DNA from: Marinomonas posidonica IVIA-Po-181
GTDB taxonomy: Bacteria > Pseudomonadota > Gammaproteobacteria > Pseudomonadales > Marinomonadaceae
Assembly (NCBI RefSeq): GCF_000214215.1
Contig: NC_015559.1
Span: 3,645,001 to 3,709,000 of the forward strand
Direction of reading: 5' to 3'
DNA: 64,000 bases
Made by a program: the position numbers and the translations under genes. Shown piece after piece: positions 1-8,306 of the stretch (positions within the stretch are counted from its first letter, which is position 1; each line of letters begins with the position of its first letter). A model generated the notes under the pieces. The model saw only the letters and a list, made by a program, of their open reading frames with translations. It searched no databases and was not told the origin of the DNA.

Positions 1-161
1 AGACCTTTGTTATGAAGGTTGAGTACCGGCTGACGAAACGCTTTTGGTAACAATAAGGTCGCCAAAGGCGCTAGAGCACCAAAAAGCACAGTCGACAATA
101 CGTAGTAAACAAAGAATATAGCGGATCCAATCCACGATCGAAGTGACTCCCAAAGACTCAT
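1..161 (-). CDS. N-terminal part of a membrane protein, probably a PlsC-type acyltransferase (runs off the window)
   Basis: An open frame starts at an ATG at 161 and is still open at base 1, giving about 53 residues that begin MSLWESLRSWIGSAIFFVYY. A good ribosome site (AAGGAG) lies 10 bases upstream and the gene starts only 19 bases after the acyltransferase stop at 181, so the two are probably co-transcribed. The visible part is one hydrophobic segment (residues 10-40) followed by a basic stretch, as at the start of 1-acylglycerol-3-phosphate acyltransferases. No catalytic motif is in the window, so the family is inferred from layout and neighbour. Confidence 0.5.
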   Translation of the reverse strand, partial: MSLWESLRSWIGSAIFFVYYVLSTVLFGALAPLATLLLPKAFRQPVLNLHNKG

Positions 162-180
162 TAAAACCTTACTCCTTGTT

Positions 181-1287
181 TTATTTTGCTAAATATTTTT
201 GCTGCTGCTTCAACGGGTTGGCGTACATAGCCAAGACAGTATCACGCAAGTCTTGCGGGCATTCTTCAAGATAACGTGAGAACGCAGTATCCGTCGATGC
301 TTGCCCAAGCTGCATGGCTAACGCCGCTTCGTTCGTCGATTGAATGGCGTAATTCGAAATAATTTGGCGATCCACTTCCTCAACAAACTCTTCTGGCGTT
401 TCAAAGCCATCTTTAATCACATCACCAAAGGTTACAACCACCTTACCTTTTTGCCCGACAATGCCATTTTTAATGCTATCCATGTCTTCAAATTCGGCTT
501 TTTCGTAACTGCCAGTGGAAGACTTTTGATGCAATTCATTAGCTTTATCAAACGCACAAGGGTCGTACTCGTAAGAGATGGAAACCGGTACGACTTTTAA
601 ATTAGCCATCGCCTCAGCAAAAGACTTTTTCTCTTTCTTCTGACTCATGAAGAACATTTTAATGATGGCCGGATCCGTTTGATCCAAGCCGTCTTTTGCA
701 CGGCCTTCTTTTTGCGCAATCCAAATATTGGACTGATCTTTAGTCAAAGATTCAGTGATGTAAGCCGACAACTGACCAAAAGCCGCCATCATTTCTCGAA
801 TACCATTAGCCGAACGCTTCACAATAAAGCTTTTGTTCAGACGCATCAGATCTGACACGAAAGGACGACGTAACAGGTTATCACCAATGGCAATTCGAAC
901 TGTGTCTAATCCCGCCAAATACAAACCGTAATTCACAAACGCAGGGTCCATGGCAATGTCTCTGTGATTTGACAGAAACAAATACCCAACCCCTTTTTCC
1001 AGTTTTTCAATGCCACGATATTCCACATTCGTGGTCGTGGTTTTAATCATGCGCGCCATGTAATCGGCTACGCGCATTTGGAACTCGTGTACATTTGAGA
1101 TATTGGCAACCTGACGCTTCAACGCCAATTTGACCACCAACGCCAACGGACCATGCATCCATTTCGGCCATTTAGCAAAGCGAAAACCAATAATCGTATT
1201 AATAAAGTCTGGTGTCGTAACCAGATTTTGCAGCACCTCGGCGACTTCATCGTCGTTGTAAGGGCGTATGTCGTGAAACTGATCCAT
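181..1287 (-). CDS. PlsC-family glycerolipid acyltransferase
   Basis: 368 residues. The acyltransferase motif is seen at residues 106-115 (SNHRDIAMDP; His108), followed by an invariant-looking basic/glycine motif around KEGRAK near residue 194. This is the family that moves an acyl chain from acyl-CoA or acyl-ACP to a glycerolipid at the inner membrane face. The spacing from the catalytic His to Asp114 is five residues, not the usual four (HX4D); a HRDIxxD form is common in a subgroup of these proteins, and Asp110 is an alternative. No clear transmembrane helix is seen, so it is probably a peripheral protein. It lies upstream of a second, truncated membrane gene and 44 bases downstream of the protease gene. 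The exact acyl acceptor cannot be told. Confidence 0.8.
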   Translation of the reverse strand: MDQFHDIRPYNDDEVAEVLQNLVTTPDFINTIIGFRFAKWPKWMHGPLALVVKLALKRQVANISNVHEFQMRVADYMARMIKTTTTNVEYRGIEKLEKGVGYLFLSNHRDIAMDPAFVNYGLYLAGLDTVRIAIGDNLLRRPFVSDLMRLNKSFIVKRSANGIREMMAAFGQLSAYITESLTKDQSNIWIAQKEGRAKDGLDQTDPAIIKMFFMSQKKEKKSFAEAMANLKVVPVSISYEYDPCAFDKANELHQKSSTGSYEKAEFEDMDSIKNGIVGQKGKVVVTFGDVIKDGFETPEEFVEEVDRQIISNYAIQSTNEAALAMQLGQASTDTAFSRYLEECPQDLRDTVLAMYANPLKQQQKYLAK

Positions 1288-1331
1288 TTATTTTTCCGTT
1301 AGTAAAAACTAAGCTGTTTTTCGTATTATAT

Positions 1332-4253
1332 TTACAAAGATTGAATGTCAAAACCGAGCGATTCCAACTCGTCACGCTTGGTGACAGAGGAAACCACAGC
1401 AATGTTTTCATTCTCTTTCGTGAGGTATGTCTTGGCGACCTGTTGCAGTTGCTCAATCGTCACAGACAAGACTTTTGCTCGAAACGCTTCTCGGTAAGCA
1501 AGACTACGGCCATGTAACTGAACATAGAAATCACTTTGCGCTTCACCAGCAGGTGAACTTGGTTTATCCATAGAACCAATCACACCTAAAATAGCTTCCT
1601 CTAATGCTTCATCGCTATGAGCGTCATTTAGCAACCACTCTATAGAAGCATCAAAGTCGGCCAATGTTTCTGTCAATCTTGGATCACGGTAAGAGTAGAA
1701 ACGAAATGAGCCAGTGCCGCCGTCAAAGGTAGCGCCACCGCCATAAGCACCACCCTGCTCTCGTATCGCACGATGCAAAAAGCCATTTCTCAAGAAACCA
1801 CCCAATACGGTCAACGCCGCGACATCAGGATGATCACCAAAGGCCGTTTGGTAGGCCTTACTACAGAAGCTGACTTGCGTTGAGGTCAACCAAGCCAATT
1901 TCAATTGACCTTGTTGGGCAGGCAAAGCAAAGTGCGTATCCGTGTCTCCAGCTGGCAAGTCCGCAAACACCTCATTCACTTGCGTCATGATGCTCGCCTC
2001 ATGTTGCGCTTCGGCGACCAACAACATCTGTTTCTTGGCTTGCAACAACTTGCTGTGTATACGCTTAAAAACAGCCAAAACCTGTTGCACCGCCACGCTG
2101 TCTTCTTTCATCGCATCGTCTAAAGCGATGGCCGAACGAATACCCGACATACCACCCCATGCTTCTTGCTGAGCGGCTAAACCAGAGATAGCACTAGCCG
2201 CTGCCGCCATCGCCAAAGAGTGACCTTGCCCTGTCACCGACTGTTCGCGGCGTGCTCGGCGCTGTGCCACTAACTCTTTGACACGGTTTTCTTCATCGAA
2301 ACGCACATTTAACATGGTGTCACGTAACAACTCGCTCATGGCGTTGACATTCGGAACCAAGGCTTTAGAGGAAAGAATGAAATAGCCTTTTACCTCTTGT
2401 CGATCATTGATCGTCGCTCTAATCGAGTTCGACGCACCAAGACCACCACAAACTTGTGCCTGCTTTTCTTGTATCGCAAGATAATCTTGATGACCAACTC
2501 CAAGCTCGGTCATCACCGAAGAGAACAACGGCAAATAACTGGTTTCTTCCTCGTCCAGCTCGGGCAGTTCAACAACCAATTGCTGATATACCAGACCATT
2601 TGTCCCTTGAGGATAAAAGGTAATAGGCAAACGTCCCGCTACCTGCTCTCGATCGTATTCAGGTAAACGTGCTGGCACATCTTCTAAGCCGACTTTCGGC
2701 AAGATACTCATATCATCCACTTGAGCTTGGCGCTCTTTAAGCGCTTCACTACGCGCGATAATTTGCTGCGCTTCGGCTTCAGACAAAGACGCTTTAATAT
2801 GACATAAACGATCTTTCTCGGCCTGATTACGACGGGCTTCTAAGGCATCGTCTGGGCTTAACGTCAAGGTGACACGATGGGCATTCGACAACAATAAGCT
2901 TTTAATCAAATTCGGAATATAATCCTGCGCTTGCACTCGTTCACGCATGGCTTCAATAACCGGATCCAAATCCAGCTGAGCAATCACATCACCAGAATGC
3001 ACAGCTGTCGACAACCCAGCCAAGATCAGTTGCAAGCCATAAGGGTAACTGCCACCACCAATTTCACGTTGGCTTAGCTCCAACTGATGCAACATGGCGT
3101 CAACCATATCCTGTTGAACGCCATGTTCTGCAATCTCTTCTAAACTGGAAAAGATTAACGCTTCGACCTTACTAGAGTCTTCTCGCTTAACCCCTTCCAG
3201 GCCACACATGAAGCTCATTTCTTTATTACTGTCTTCCAGTCCACACAGAGGCGAGGGCGCGCGTCCAAGATCAGAGTTTTCCAACACTCGACGCAATGGC
3301 GAAGCACTGTTATCCAACAACACACTGGACAATAATTGCGCTTCAAACTGCTGAGTTAAATCCGTACTTTCGCCCAATAACCAGCCGACAACCACATGAC
3401 TACCGTCTTCTTTCACTTCGTCAGCGGCATAACCTTCTTCCACGCGAACGGGTGAGAAATAACGTTTTGCATTCGGCACACTGACTTGCGTATCAAGACG
3501 CTCAAAACGACTCAATACCTTATTCTCAAATTCTTCTTGCAATGTATCAGCAGGAATATCACCAAAGGTCATAAAAACCGCATTGGAAGGATGGTAATGG
3601 GTACGGTAGAAGGCCAACAAATCATCGTAAGACAGATCAGGAATATCCGTCGGTTCGCCACCAGAGTTAAAGTGGTAAGTATTACTCGGGAACAGATATT
3701 TTGTCAGAGTTTGCCACAAAACAGAGGTGGTTGAACTCATCGCCCCTTTCATTTCATTAAACACCACGCCTTTAAACGTCAGATCAGACTCGGCGTTATC
3801 AGGCTCAGCAAATTCTAAACGGTGACCTTCTTGAGAGAAGTCCAACTCATCCAGACGAGAAAAGAACACTGCGTCCAAATACACATCCAATAAGTTATGA
3901 AAATCTTTCTTGTTCTTACTGGCAAAGGGATACGCCGTCCAATCAGACGAGGTAAACGCATTCATGAAGGTATTTAATGAACGACGAATCATCATAAAGA
4001 AAGGATCGCGCACGGGGAAACGCTCAGAACCACACAATACTGTGTGTTCCAAAATATGCGCCACACCACAAGAATCGGTAGGGACGGTTTTTAGCCCGAC
4101 CAAGAAAACGTTTTCATCATTATCCGATGCGATGTGAAAATGCTTTGCGCCGGTGACGATATGCTCGAACTCCTGAACACTGGCGTTCAGAGCGTCAATA
4201 AACTCACTGCGAATAAATTTAAACGCAGGATGGTGCGCGATGCGATCTGTCAT
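1332..4253 (-). CDS. M16C zinc metalloprotease, presequence-protease (PreP) type
   Basis: 973 residues, the normal length of PreP/Cym1/falcilysin proteins, which are two M16 halves joined by a linker and close around short unfolded peptides. The inverted zinc motif HILEH is at residues 66-70 (His66, Glu69, His70) and the third ligand is Glu167 in the NEMKG motif, so the N-terminal half is catalytically complete. A Tyr/Gly-rich C-terminal pocket (EQGGAYGGGATF) matches the substrate-binding arginine/tyrosine region. No signal peptide is seen, so the enzyme is expected to be cytoplasmic and degrade peptides. ATG start at 4253, with its own promoter upstream. Confidence 0.88.
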   Translation of the reverse strand: MTDRIAHHPAFKFIRSEFIDALNASVQEFEHIVTGAKHFHIASDNDENVFLVGLKTVPTDSCGVAHILEHTVLCGSERFPVRDPFFMMIRRSLNTFMNAFTSSDWTAYPFASKNKKDFHNLLDVYLDAVFFSRLDELDFSQEGHRLEFAEPDNAESDLTFKGVVFNEMKGAMSSTTSVLWQTLTKYLFPSNTYHFNSGGEPTDIPDLSYDDLLAFYRTHYHPSNAVFMTFGDIPADTLQEEFENKVLSRFERLDTQVSVPNAKRYFSPVRVEEGYAADEVKEDGSHVVVGWLLGESTDLTQQFEAQLLSSVLLDNSASPLRRVLENSDLGRAPSPLCGLEDSNKEMSFMCGLEGVKREDSSKVEALIFSSLEEIAEHGVQQDMVDAMLHQLELSQREIGGGSYPYGLQLILAGLSTAVHSGDVIAQLDLDPVIEAMRERVQAQDYIPNLIKSLLLSNAHRVTLTLSPDDALEARRNQAEKDRLCHIKASLSEAEAQQIIARSEALKERQAQVDDMSILPKVGLEDVPARLPEYDREQVAGRLPITFYPQGTNGLVYQQLVVELPELDEEETSYLPLFSSVMTELGVGHQDYLAIQEKQAQVCGGLGASNSIRATINDRQEVKGYFILSSKALVPNVNAMSELLRDTMLNVRFDEENRVKELVAQRRARREQSVTGQGHSLAMAAAASAISGLAAQQEAWGGMSGIRSAIALDDAMKEDSVAVQQVLAVFKRIHSKLLQAKKQMLLVAEAQHEASIMTQVNEVFADLPAGDTDTHFALPAQQGQLKLAWLTSTQVSFCSKAYQTAFGDHPDVAALTVLGGFLRNGFLHRAIREQGGAYGGGATFDGGTGSFRFYSYRDPRLTETLADFDASIEWLLNDAHSDEALEEAILGVIGSMDKPSSPAGEAQSDFYVQLHGRSLAYREAFRAKVLSVTIEQLQQVAKTYLTKENENIAVVSSVTKRDELESLGFDIQSL

Positions 4254-4339
4254 TCTCTACCTCGATAGAATTAGAATACGATGACTCAATAAAATGGTTC
4301 TTATGGCTAACTTAACCAGCAGCCAATTAAAGTGACGGA

Positions 4340-4348
4340 ATTATAGCA
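4340..4348 (-). promoter_or_regulatory. Extended -10 promoter for the M16 protease gene
   Basis: Read on the minus strand the sequence is TGCTATAAT, a perfect extended -10 element (TGnTATAAT). The start site would be near 4333, leaving an 80-base leader before the ATG at 4253. No convincing -35 hexamer is seen, which is normal for extended -10 promoters. Confidence 0.55.
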
Positions 4349-4407
4349 AAATCCCCACATTTACTGCACCAAATAACACTCAAGCATTCTGTAGAGAATG
4401 CCAAAAT

Positions 4408-4983
4408 TTAACGTTTTTGATGCCGCTCCCAGTTTTCTAAACGGGCTTTCTCACTCTTTTTAAACAGCACATAAACCGCCCCTAAACCACCGTGATAACG
4501 TTGGGCACTGTGGAAAGCCATCACCTCATCGATATCACGCAACCACTTATTGATGTAACTCTTTAATGTAGCTTGGTTTTCTGGCGTACGATCACCTTTG
4601 CCGTGCACTATGATGCCCACTCGAATATCGTGATTCATACAATCTTGAGTAAACTGAAACACCTCTCGTCGAGCTTCTTCAACCGTCCGACGGTGTAAAT
4701 CCAAACGAGATTCCACACCATATTTACCCTGACGTAAACGCTTGAATACCCCATCCTGCACACCAGAACGCTTAAATTCCAGCATATCATTTGGGTCTAC
4801 CCGCTCAACATAATCCTTCGATAAGTAGTTTTTGTCTTCAAATTTGCCTTCTAATGCCGCTTTTTGACGGGCCTGAAAATCGGTCTCGCCTTGCTTCTTA
4901 CCCAAATACACTTCGGTCTTTTTCAGCGGACGAATGCCTTTCACTTCCTCGGCAAATAAAGAAAACTCTTCATCCTCAGCCAT
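4408..4983 (-). CDS. smrA: Smr-domain protein, SmrA (YdaL) type endonuclease
   Basis: 191 residues. The Smr domain carries its two signature motifs: LDLH at residues 94-97 and HGKG at 127-130. The rest matches the E. coli YdaL/SmrA pattern as I remember it: a PLK motif near the N terminus, a (L)EFKR..G...GV..RLR.GKY stretch before the domain, and an ENWERH motif at the C terminus. Smr proteins are metal-dependent nucleases; the relative SmrB cleaves mRNA at collided ribosomes, but a role for SmrA is less settled. The gene lies downstream of a strong promoter and a leader ending in a terminator hairpin (5031-5160), so its expression may depend on read-through. Confidence 0.85.
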   Translation of the reverse strand: MAEDEEFSLFAEEVKGIRPLKKTEVYLGKKQGETDFQARQKAALEGKFEDKNYLSKDYVERVDPNDMLEFKRSGVQDGVFKRLRQGKYGVESRLDLHRRTVEEARREVFQFTQDCMNHDIRVGIIVHGKGDRTPENQATLKSYINKWLRDIDEVMAFHSAQRYHGGLGAVYVLFKKSEKARLENWERHQKR

Positions 4984-5030
4984 AACGACTCACCTCAAAA
5001 CTCACCATAATGTCTTATCAGACAGCCAAA

Positions 5031-5146
5031 TAAACAAAAGGCTCCCATAGGAGCCAACACATTCCGTTTATCCCTGCTTTCACCTCAGTGAAAGTCACTG
5101 TTTCACTTGCCCCTCTCGGCAAGTTACAAGACACACTTTCATATGG
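5031..5146 (-). ncRNA. Candidate small RNA or attenuating leader of smrA
   Basis: The minus strand contains three consecutive stem-loops: ACTTGCC/GGCAAGT with a 6-base loop (5105-5125 region), CTTTCAC/GTGAAAG with a TGAG loop (5075-5095 region), and GGCTCC-CATA-GGAGCC (5040-5055) followed on the minus strand by TTTTGTTT. The last is a Rho-independent terminator. A near-consensus promoter sits just upstream (5152-5160), so a transcript of about 115 bases is predicted. It ends about 50 bases before smrA, so it may be a free small RNA or a terminating 5' leader. I do not recognise the family. Confidence 0.55.
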
Positions 5147-5151
5147 GAATC

Positions 5152-5160
5152 ATTATAACA
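5152..5160 (-). promoter_or_regulatory. Extended -10 promoter of the small RNA / smrA leader
   Basis: The minus strand reads TGTTATAAT, an exact extended -10 element. TAGTTG lies about 17 bases upstream as a weak -35. The predicted start is near 5145. Confidence 0.6.
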
Positions 5161-5297
5161 GGATATACATTCGACAACTAATTTTGATACTCACCCGAAA
5201 CACTCGTTGATTCGCACTAAAAAAAGACCAAGTGAACAAAATTGCACCAATAGAAAACCCAAATTGCTCGAAAAGACACTAAATGGCGTATTTTCAC

Positions 5298-5315
5298 TTG
5301 GCATGATTAGTGCTT
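5298..5315 (+). promoter_or_regulatory. Sigma-54 (RpoN) type -24/-12 promoter of the guanidine operon
   Basis: The sequence TTGGCATGATTAGTGCTT carries the GG dinucleotide at 5300-5301 and the GC dinucleotide at 5312-5313, exactly 12 bases apart, as RpoN promoters need. It fits TGGCAyr-N4-yTGCw with one mismatch. The start site would be near 5325, which leaves the guanidine-I aptamer inside the transcript. A GCACCA half-site at 5244-5249 resembles half of an NtrC site, but no full palindrome is seen. The match is by eye. Confidence 0.6.
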
Positions 5316-5369
5316 GATCAATAGGTGTTCGTACCCTTGGAAAGTCGAACATGACAATTTATTCAATAG

Positions 5370-5473
5370 AGAGCTAGGGTTCCGATATCAAAACTTACCT
5401 TGATATGACTGGTCCGAGAGCTTTCGACCTTGATGTTTCAAGGTTACACGGCGGGATAAAAGCCCGGGAGACC
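5370..5473 (+). promoter_or_regulatory. Guanidine-I riboswitch (ykkC class)
   Basis: The conserved blocks of the class are present in order: CTAGGGTTCCG (5374-5384), ACTGGTCCGAGAG (5408-5420), and ACACGG-CGGGATAAAAGCCCGGGAGA spread over 5446-5471. These form the aptamer that binds free guanidinium and turns on downstream genes. A 10-base perfect complement lies on each side (GTACCCTTGG at 5331-5340 and CCAAGGGTAC at 5488-5497). The 3' strand overlaps a TGGC/GCCA hairpin and an ACATGG/CCATGT stem (5474-5504), so these pairings compete and probably form the expression platform. No U-run follows, so control of ribosome access to the gene at 5535 is more likely than termination. Confidence 0.93.
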
Positions 5474-5534
5474 ACATGGCGATTTTGCCAAGGGTACTCC
5501 ATGTGTAACTAACAAACTGAAAAGGTAACTCCCT

Positions 5535-6587
5535 ATGAACTTCCCAAAGAATAAAGTACCCGCTCTACTGTTTGCTCTACTCGCTTCTTCTCAGACTTTT
5601 GCCAAAGAAGACTTTAAAGTCTGCTGGTCAATCTACGCCGGTTGGATGCCTTGGGCTTACGCTGAACAATCCGGCATTGTCGATAAATGGGCTGAAAAGT
5701 ACGACATCAACATCGATATCGTGCAGATCAATGACTATGTCGAATCCATGAACCAGTATACCGCTGGCCAATTCGATGCTTGTACCATGGCGCAAATGGA
5801 TGCATTAACCATTCCAGCCGTCGGTGGCGTAGACAGTACGGTGTTAATTGCCGGTGACTACTCAAACGGCAATGACGCCATCATCCTGTTCGGAGAGGAC
5901 GATCTAGCAGATATCAAAGGTCAAAGCGTCAATCTCGTCGAATATAGTGTTTCTCACTACTTACTCGCTCGCGGATTAGACACCATAGGATTAAGTGAAC
6001 GCGACGTCCAAGTGGTTAATACGTCAGATGCGGATCTGGTCTCTGTGTTTGGTACCGGCGATGTCTCTGCAACCGTTACATGGAACCCTTTGGTGAGTGA
6101 AATTCTCTCCATGCCAAACACCTATGACGTGTTTAACTCATCACAAATTCCAGGTGAGATCATTGATGGCCTCATAGTCAATACTAAGACACTGAATGAC
6201 AATCCAGCCTTAGGCAAAGCATTAACCGGTGCTTGGTTTGAAATCATGTCCAAAATGTCAGGGAACAGTGACAGTGCGAAAGACGTTCGCACGCTTATGG
6301 CAGAAGCCGCCGAAACAGACCTAGCCGGTTATGACGCACAATTGGCTAAAACGCACATGTATTACACGCCAGAAGCGGCTTTAGAACTGGTTAATAGCCC
6401 TCAGCTCGTTGAAACCATGAAACATGTGGCGGAATTTTCCTTCGAACACGGCCTATTAGGTGATGGCGCGCCAAGTGCGGATGTTGTGGGGATTGAGATG
6501 CCAGCAGGCACCTATGGAAACCCTGACAACATTAAGCTTCGTTTCGATAATACCTACATGAAAATGGCAGCGGACGGAAAACTGTAA
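5535..6587 (+). CDS. Periplasmic binding protein of guanidine/urea-type ABC transporter
   Basis: 350 residues with a signal peptide at about 1-23, cleaved after SQTFA. The mature part is a type II binding protein of the NMT1/TauA/NrtA group (CWSIYAGWMPWAYAEQSG at the start, ligand-cleft residues around QFDACTMAQMDA). This subgroup is found beside urea-carboxylase genes. It is the first gene after the guanidine-I riboswitch, so guanidinium is the likely ligand, though urea or an amidine is not excluded. A 13-bp hairpin follows the stop and may set the binding protein at a higher level than the membrane parts. The start ATG has AAAGG nine bases upstream. Confidence 0.85.
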   Translation: MNFPKNKVPALLFALLASSQTFAKEDFKVCWSIYAGWMPWAYAEQSGIVDKWAEKYDINIDIVQINDYVESMNQYTAGQFDACTMAQMDALTIPAVGGVDSTVLIAGDYSNGNDAIILFGEDDLADIKGQSVNLVEYSVSHYLLARGLDTIGLSERDVQVVNTSDADLVSVFGTGDVSATVTWNPLVSEILSMPNTYDVFNSSQIPGEIIDGLIVNTKTLNDNPALGKALTGAWFEIMSKMSGNSDSAKDVRTLMAEAAETDLAGYDAQLAKTHMYYTPEAALELVNSPQLVETMKHVAEFSFEHGLLGDGAPSADVVGIEMPAGTYGNPDNIKLRFDNTYMKMAADGKL

Positions 6588-6597
6588 GCGCTTTTTC

Positions 6598-6627
6598 AGC
6601 GTGCTTTGTCAATCGACAAAGCACGCT
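6598..6627 (+). other. Intercistronic 13-bp hairpin after the binding-protein gene
   Basis: AGCGTGCTTTGTC (6598-6610) and its exact complement (6615-6627) flank the loop AATC. No U-run follows, so it is not a classical terminator. Hairpins at this place, between a binding-protein gene and a permease gene, usually block 3' exonucleases and stabilise the upstream message. Confidence 0.7.
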
Positions 6628-6654
6628 ATCGAAACACTTCAGTAAGGCGTGATT

Positions 6655-7473
6655 ATGAAGAAACTCGTGAATTACTCTCCCTCTCCAGTCAACCAGATTT
6701 TACTCGGTTTACTGCCTTTTGTTGTGCTTTTGATTGTCTATATGATGGGCTCCGATGCCCGTTTATCGATCAATCCAAGTGACAAACTATTACCCTCATT
6801 TGGGCAAATGGGCGACGCCATCTATCGTCTCGCCTTTGAACCCAGCCGCCGCACCGGTGAACTGGTGTTTTGGCAAGATACCCTAAGCAGCTTATTACGC
6901 TTATTAGCTGGCGTTGGCATCGCCGCTATTTTCGGCTTGTTAGTTGGCTTGCTGACCGGTGCCTTACCGGTAATTTACGCCACCTTCGCACCACTGTTAA
7001 CCGTGATTTCACTTATCCCACCACTGGCGATTTTACCGATTTTGTTCATCATCATTGGCTTAGGAGAAGCCTCTAAAATTACCCTCATTGCCATTGGCGT
7101 GGCACCCTTTATCGCCCGTGACATTCAGCGCCGTACTCAGGAAATCCCCTCAGAACAACTGGTAAAGGCACAAACCCTCGGAGCCAGCACCTTGCAAATA
7201 TTCATTCGAGTGCTGCTCCCTCAAGTGATGCCGAAATTGATCGATGCGGTTCGATTGTCTCTCGGCACGGGGTGGTTATTTCTGATCGCCGCGGAAGCCA
7301 TTTCCTCCACTGACGGCTTGGGGTATCGCATCTTCTTAGTCAGACGCTATATGTCCATGGACATTATCTTGCCTTACGTGGCTTGGATCACCTTATTGGC
7401 GTTCCTCATCGATTACTTGTTAAGTGCGCTCAACGCTCGCCTCTACCCATGGAATCAGGAGGGTAAGTCATGA
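6655..7473 (+). CDS. ABC transporter permease (NrtB/SsuC/TauC type)
   Basis: 272 residues from the ATG at 6655, which is preferred over the GTG at 6649 because TAAGG sits seven bases before it. About six membrane helices are seen (residues 12-29, 75-100, 105-135, 140-155, 195-220, 240-260). The EAA loop that docks on the ATPase is at about residues 163-195 (SEQLVKAQTLGAS...VLLPQVMP). It forms the inner-membrane channel for the ligand caught by the preceding binding protein. Its stop overlaps the next start by four bases (ATGA). Confidence 0.87.
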   Translation: MKKLVNYSPSPVNQILLGLLPFVVLLIVYMMGSDARLSINPSDKLLPSFGQMGDAIYRLAFEPSRRTGELVFWQDTLSSLLRLLAGVGIAAIFGLLVGLLTGALPVIYATFAPLLTVISLIPPLAILPILFIIIGLGEASKITLIAIGVAPFIARDIQRRTQEIPSEQLVKAQTLGASTLQIFIRVLLPQVMPKLIDAVRLSLGTGWLFLIAAEAISSTDGLGYRIFLVRRYMSMDIILPYVAWITLLAFLIDYLLSALNARLYPWNQEGKS

Positions 7474-8264
7474 ATCAGCCCCTAATTGAAGCACGTCAAC
7501 TGGGTAAGCAATATGGTCAGGACATCATTCTCGAAGGCGTAAACACACAAGTACACGAAGGCGAATTTGTCACACTAGTGGGCGCTTCCGGCTGTGGCAA
7601 AAGTACCTTCCTCAAAATGATTCTGGGCATTGAGCAAGCCAGCTCAGGCGAACTGCTACTCAATGGCGACACCATACCAAACGAACCTGGACCAGACCGT
7701 GGCATTGTCTTTCAGCAATATTCCGTCTTCCCACACATGACCGTATTGGAAAATGTCATTGCCGCGAAAGGTTTTCAGAAAGCCTCATTAACAGGGTATT
7801 TGTTTGGTAAGGAAAGGCGTCTTGCCCAACAAGAAGCCACCGAGATGCTCACTCAAGTCGGATTGAGTCATGCATTAAAACGCTACCCTCATGAACTGTC
7901 TGGCGGTATGAAACAACGACTCGCCATTGCCCAAGCCATTATTTGCAAACCTCGTATCCTGTTATTAGACGAACCATTTGGTGCCCTCGACCCCGGTATT
8001 CGAGGCGATATGCACACATTGATTTTAGACCTTTGGAAAGCGCACAACCTGACCATTTTCATGGTGACCCATGATCTAAAAGAAGGCTTTCATCTCGGCA
8101 CACGTCTGTGGGTCTTCGACAAAATTCGCCACGATCCACAGGCGCCAAATGCTTATGGTGCGTCCATAACCTATGACTTACCAGTCGGCGAATCGGACAC
8201 TAGAACCTATGACGACTTACATCAACAGCTCACTCACCAACAACAGACCTCAGAAAAGGCTTAA
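7470..8264 (+). CDS. ABC transporter ATPase (NrtD/SsuB type)
   Basis: 264 residues. Walker A GASGCGKST is at 38-46, the Q-loop lies in IVFQQYSVF, the signature LSGGMKQR and the Walker B ILLLDEPFGALD follow in order, and the switch histidine is in MVTHDLKEG. It powers uptake of guanidine (or a related small cation) through the permease. The 45-residue C-terminal tail is longer than in SsuB. Translation is probably coupled to the permease by the ATGA overlap. Confidence 0.88.
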   Translation: MNQPLIEARQLGKQYGQDIILEGVNTQVHEGEFVTLVGASGCGKSTFLKMILGIEQASSGELLLNGDTIPNEPGPDRGIVFQQYSVFPHMTVLENVIAAKGFQKASLTGYLFGKERRLAQQEATEMLTQVGLSHALKRYPHELSGGMKQRLAIAQAIICKPRILLLDEPFGALDPGIRGDMHTLILDLWKAHNLTIFMVTHDLKEGFHLGTRLWVFDKIRHDPQAPNAYGASITYDLPVGESDTRTYDDLHQQLTHQQQTSEKA

Positions 8265-8289
8265 TGCGTCCCAACACCTGACGCATTAA
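8261..8289 (+). other. Intercistronic 10-bp hairpin after the ATPase gene
   Basis: TTAATGCGTC (8261-8270) and GACGCATTAA (8280-8289) pair exactly across a 9-base loop and include the ATPase stop codon. No U-run follows. It marks the border between the transporter genes and the enzyme genes. Confidence 0.6.
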
Positions 8290-8306
8290 ATGAAAAGGAG
8301 ACAAGC

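Noticed and set aside
5031-5160. 4.5S RNA, 6S RNA or a guanidine-III aptamer as identity of the structured RNA
   Set aside because: None of the conserved loops of these RNAs is present; left as an unknown.
6598-6627. Rho-independent terminator inside the guanidine operon
   Set aside because: The stem is strong but no T-run follows and the permease gene starts 28 bases later with a good ribosome site.
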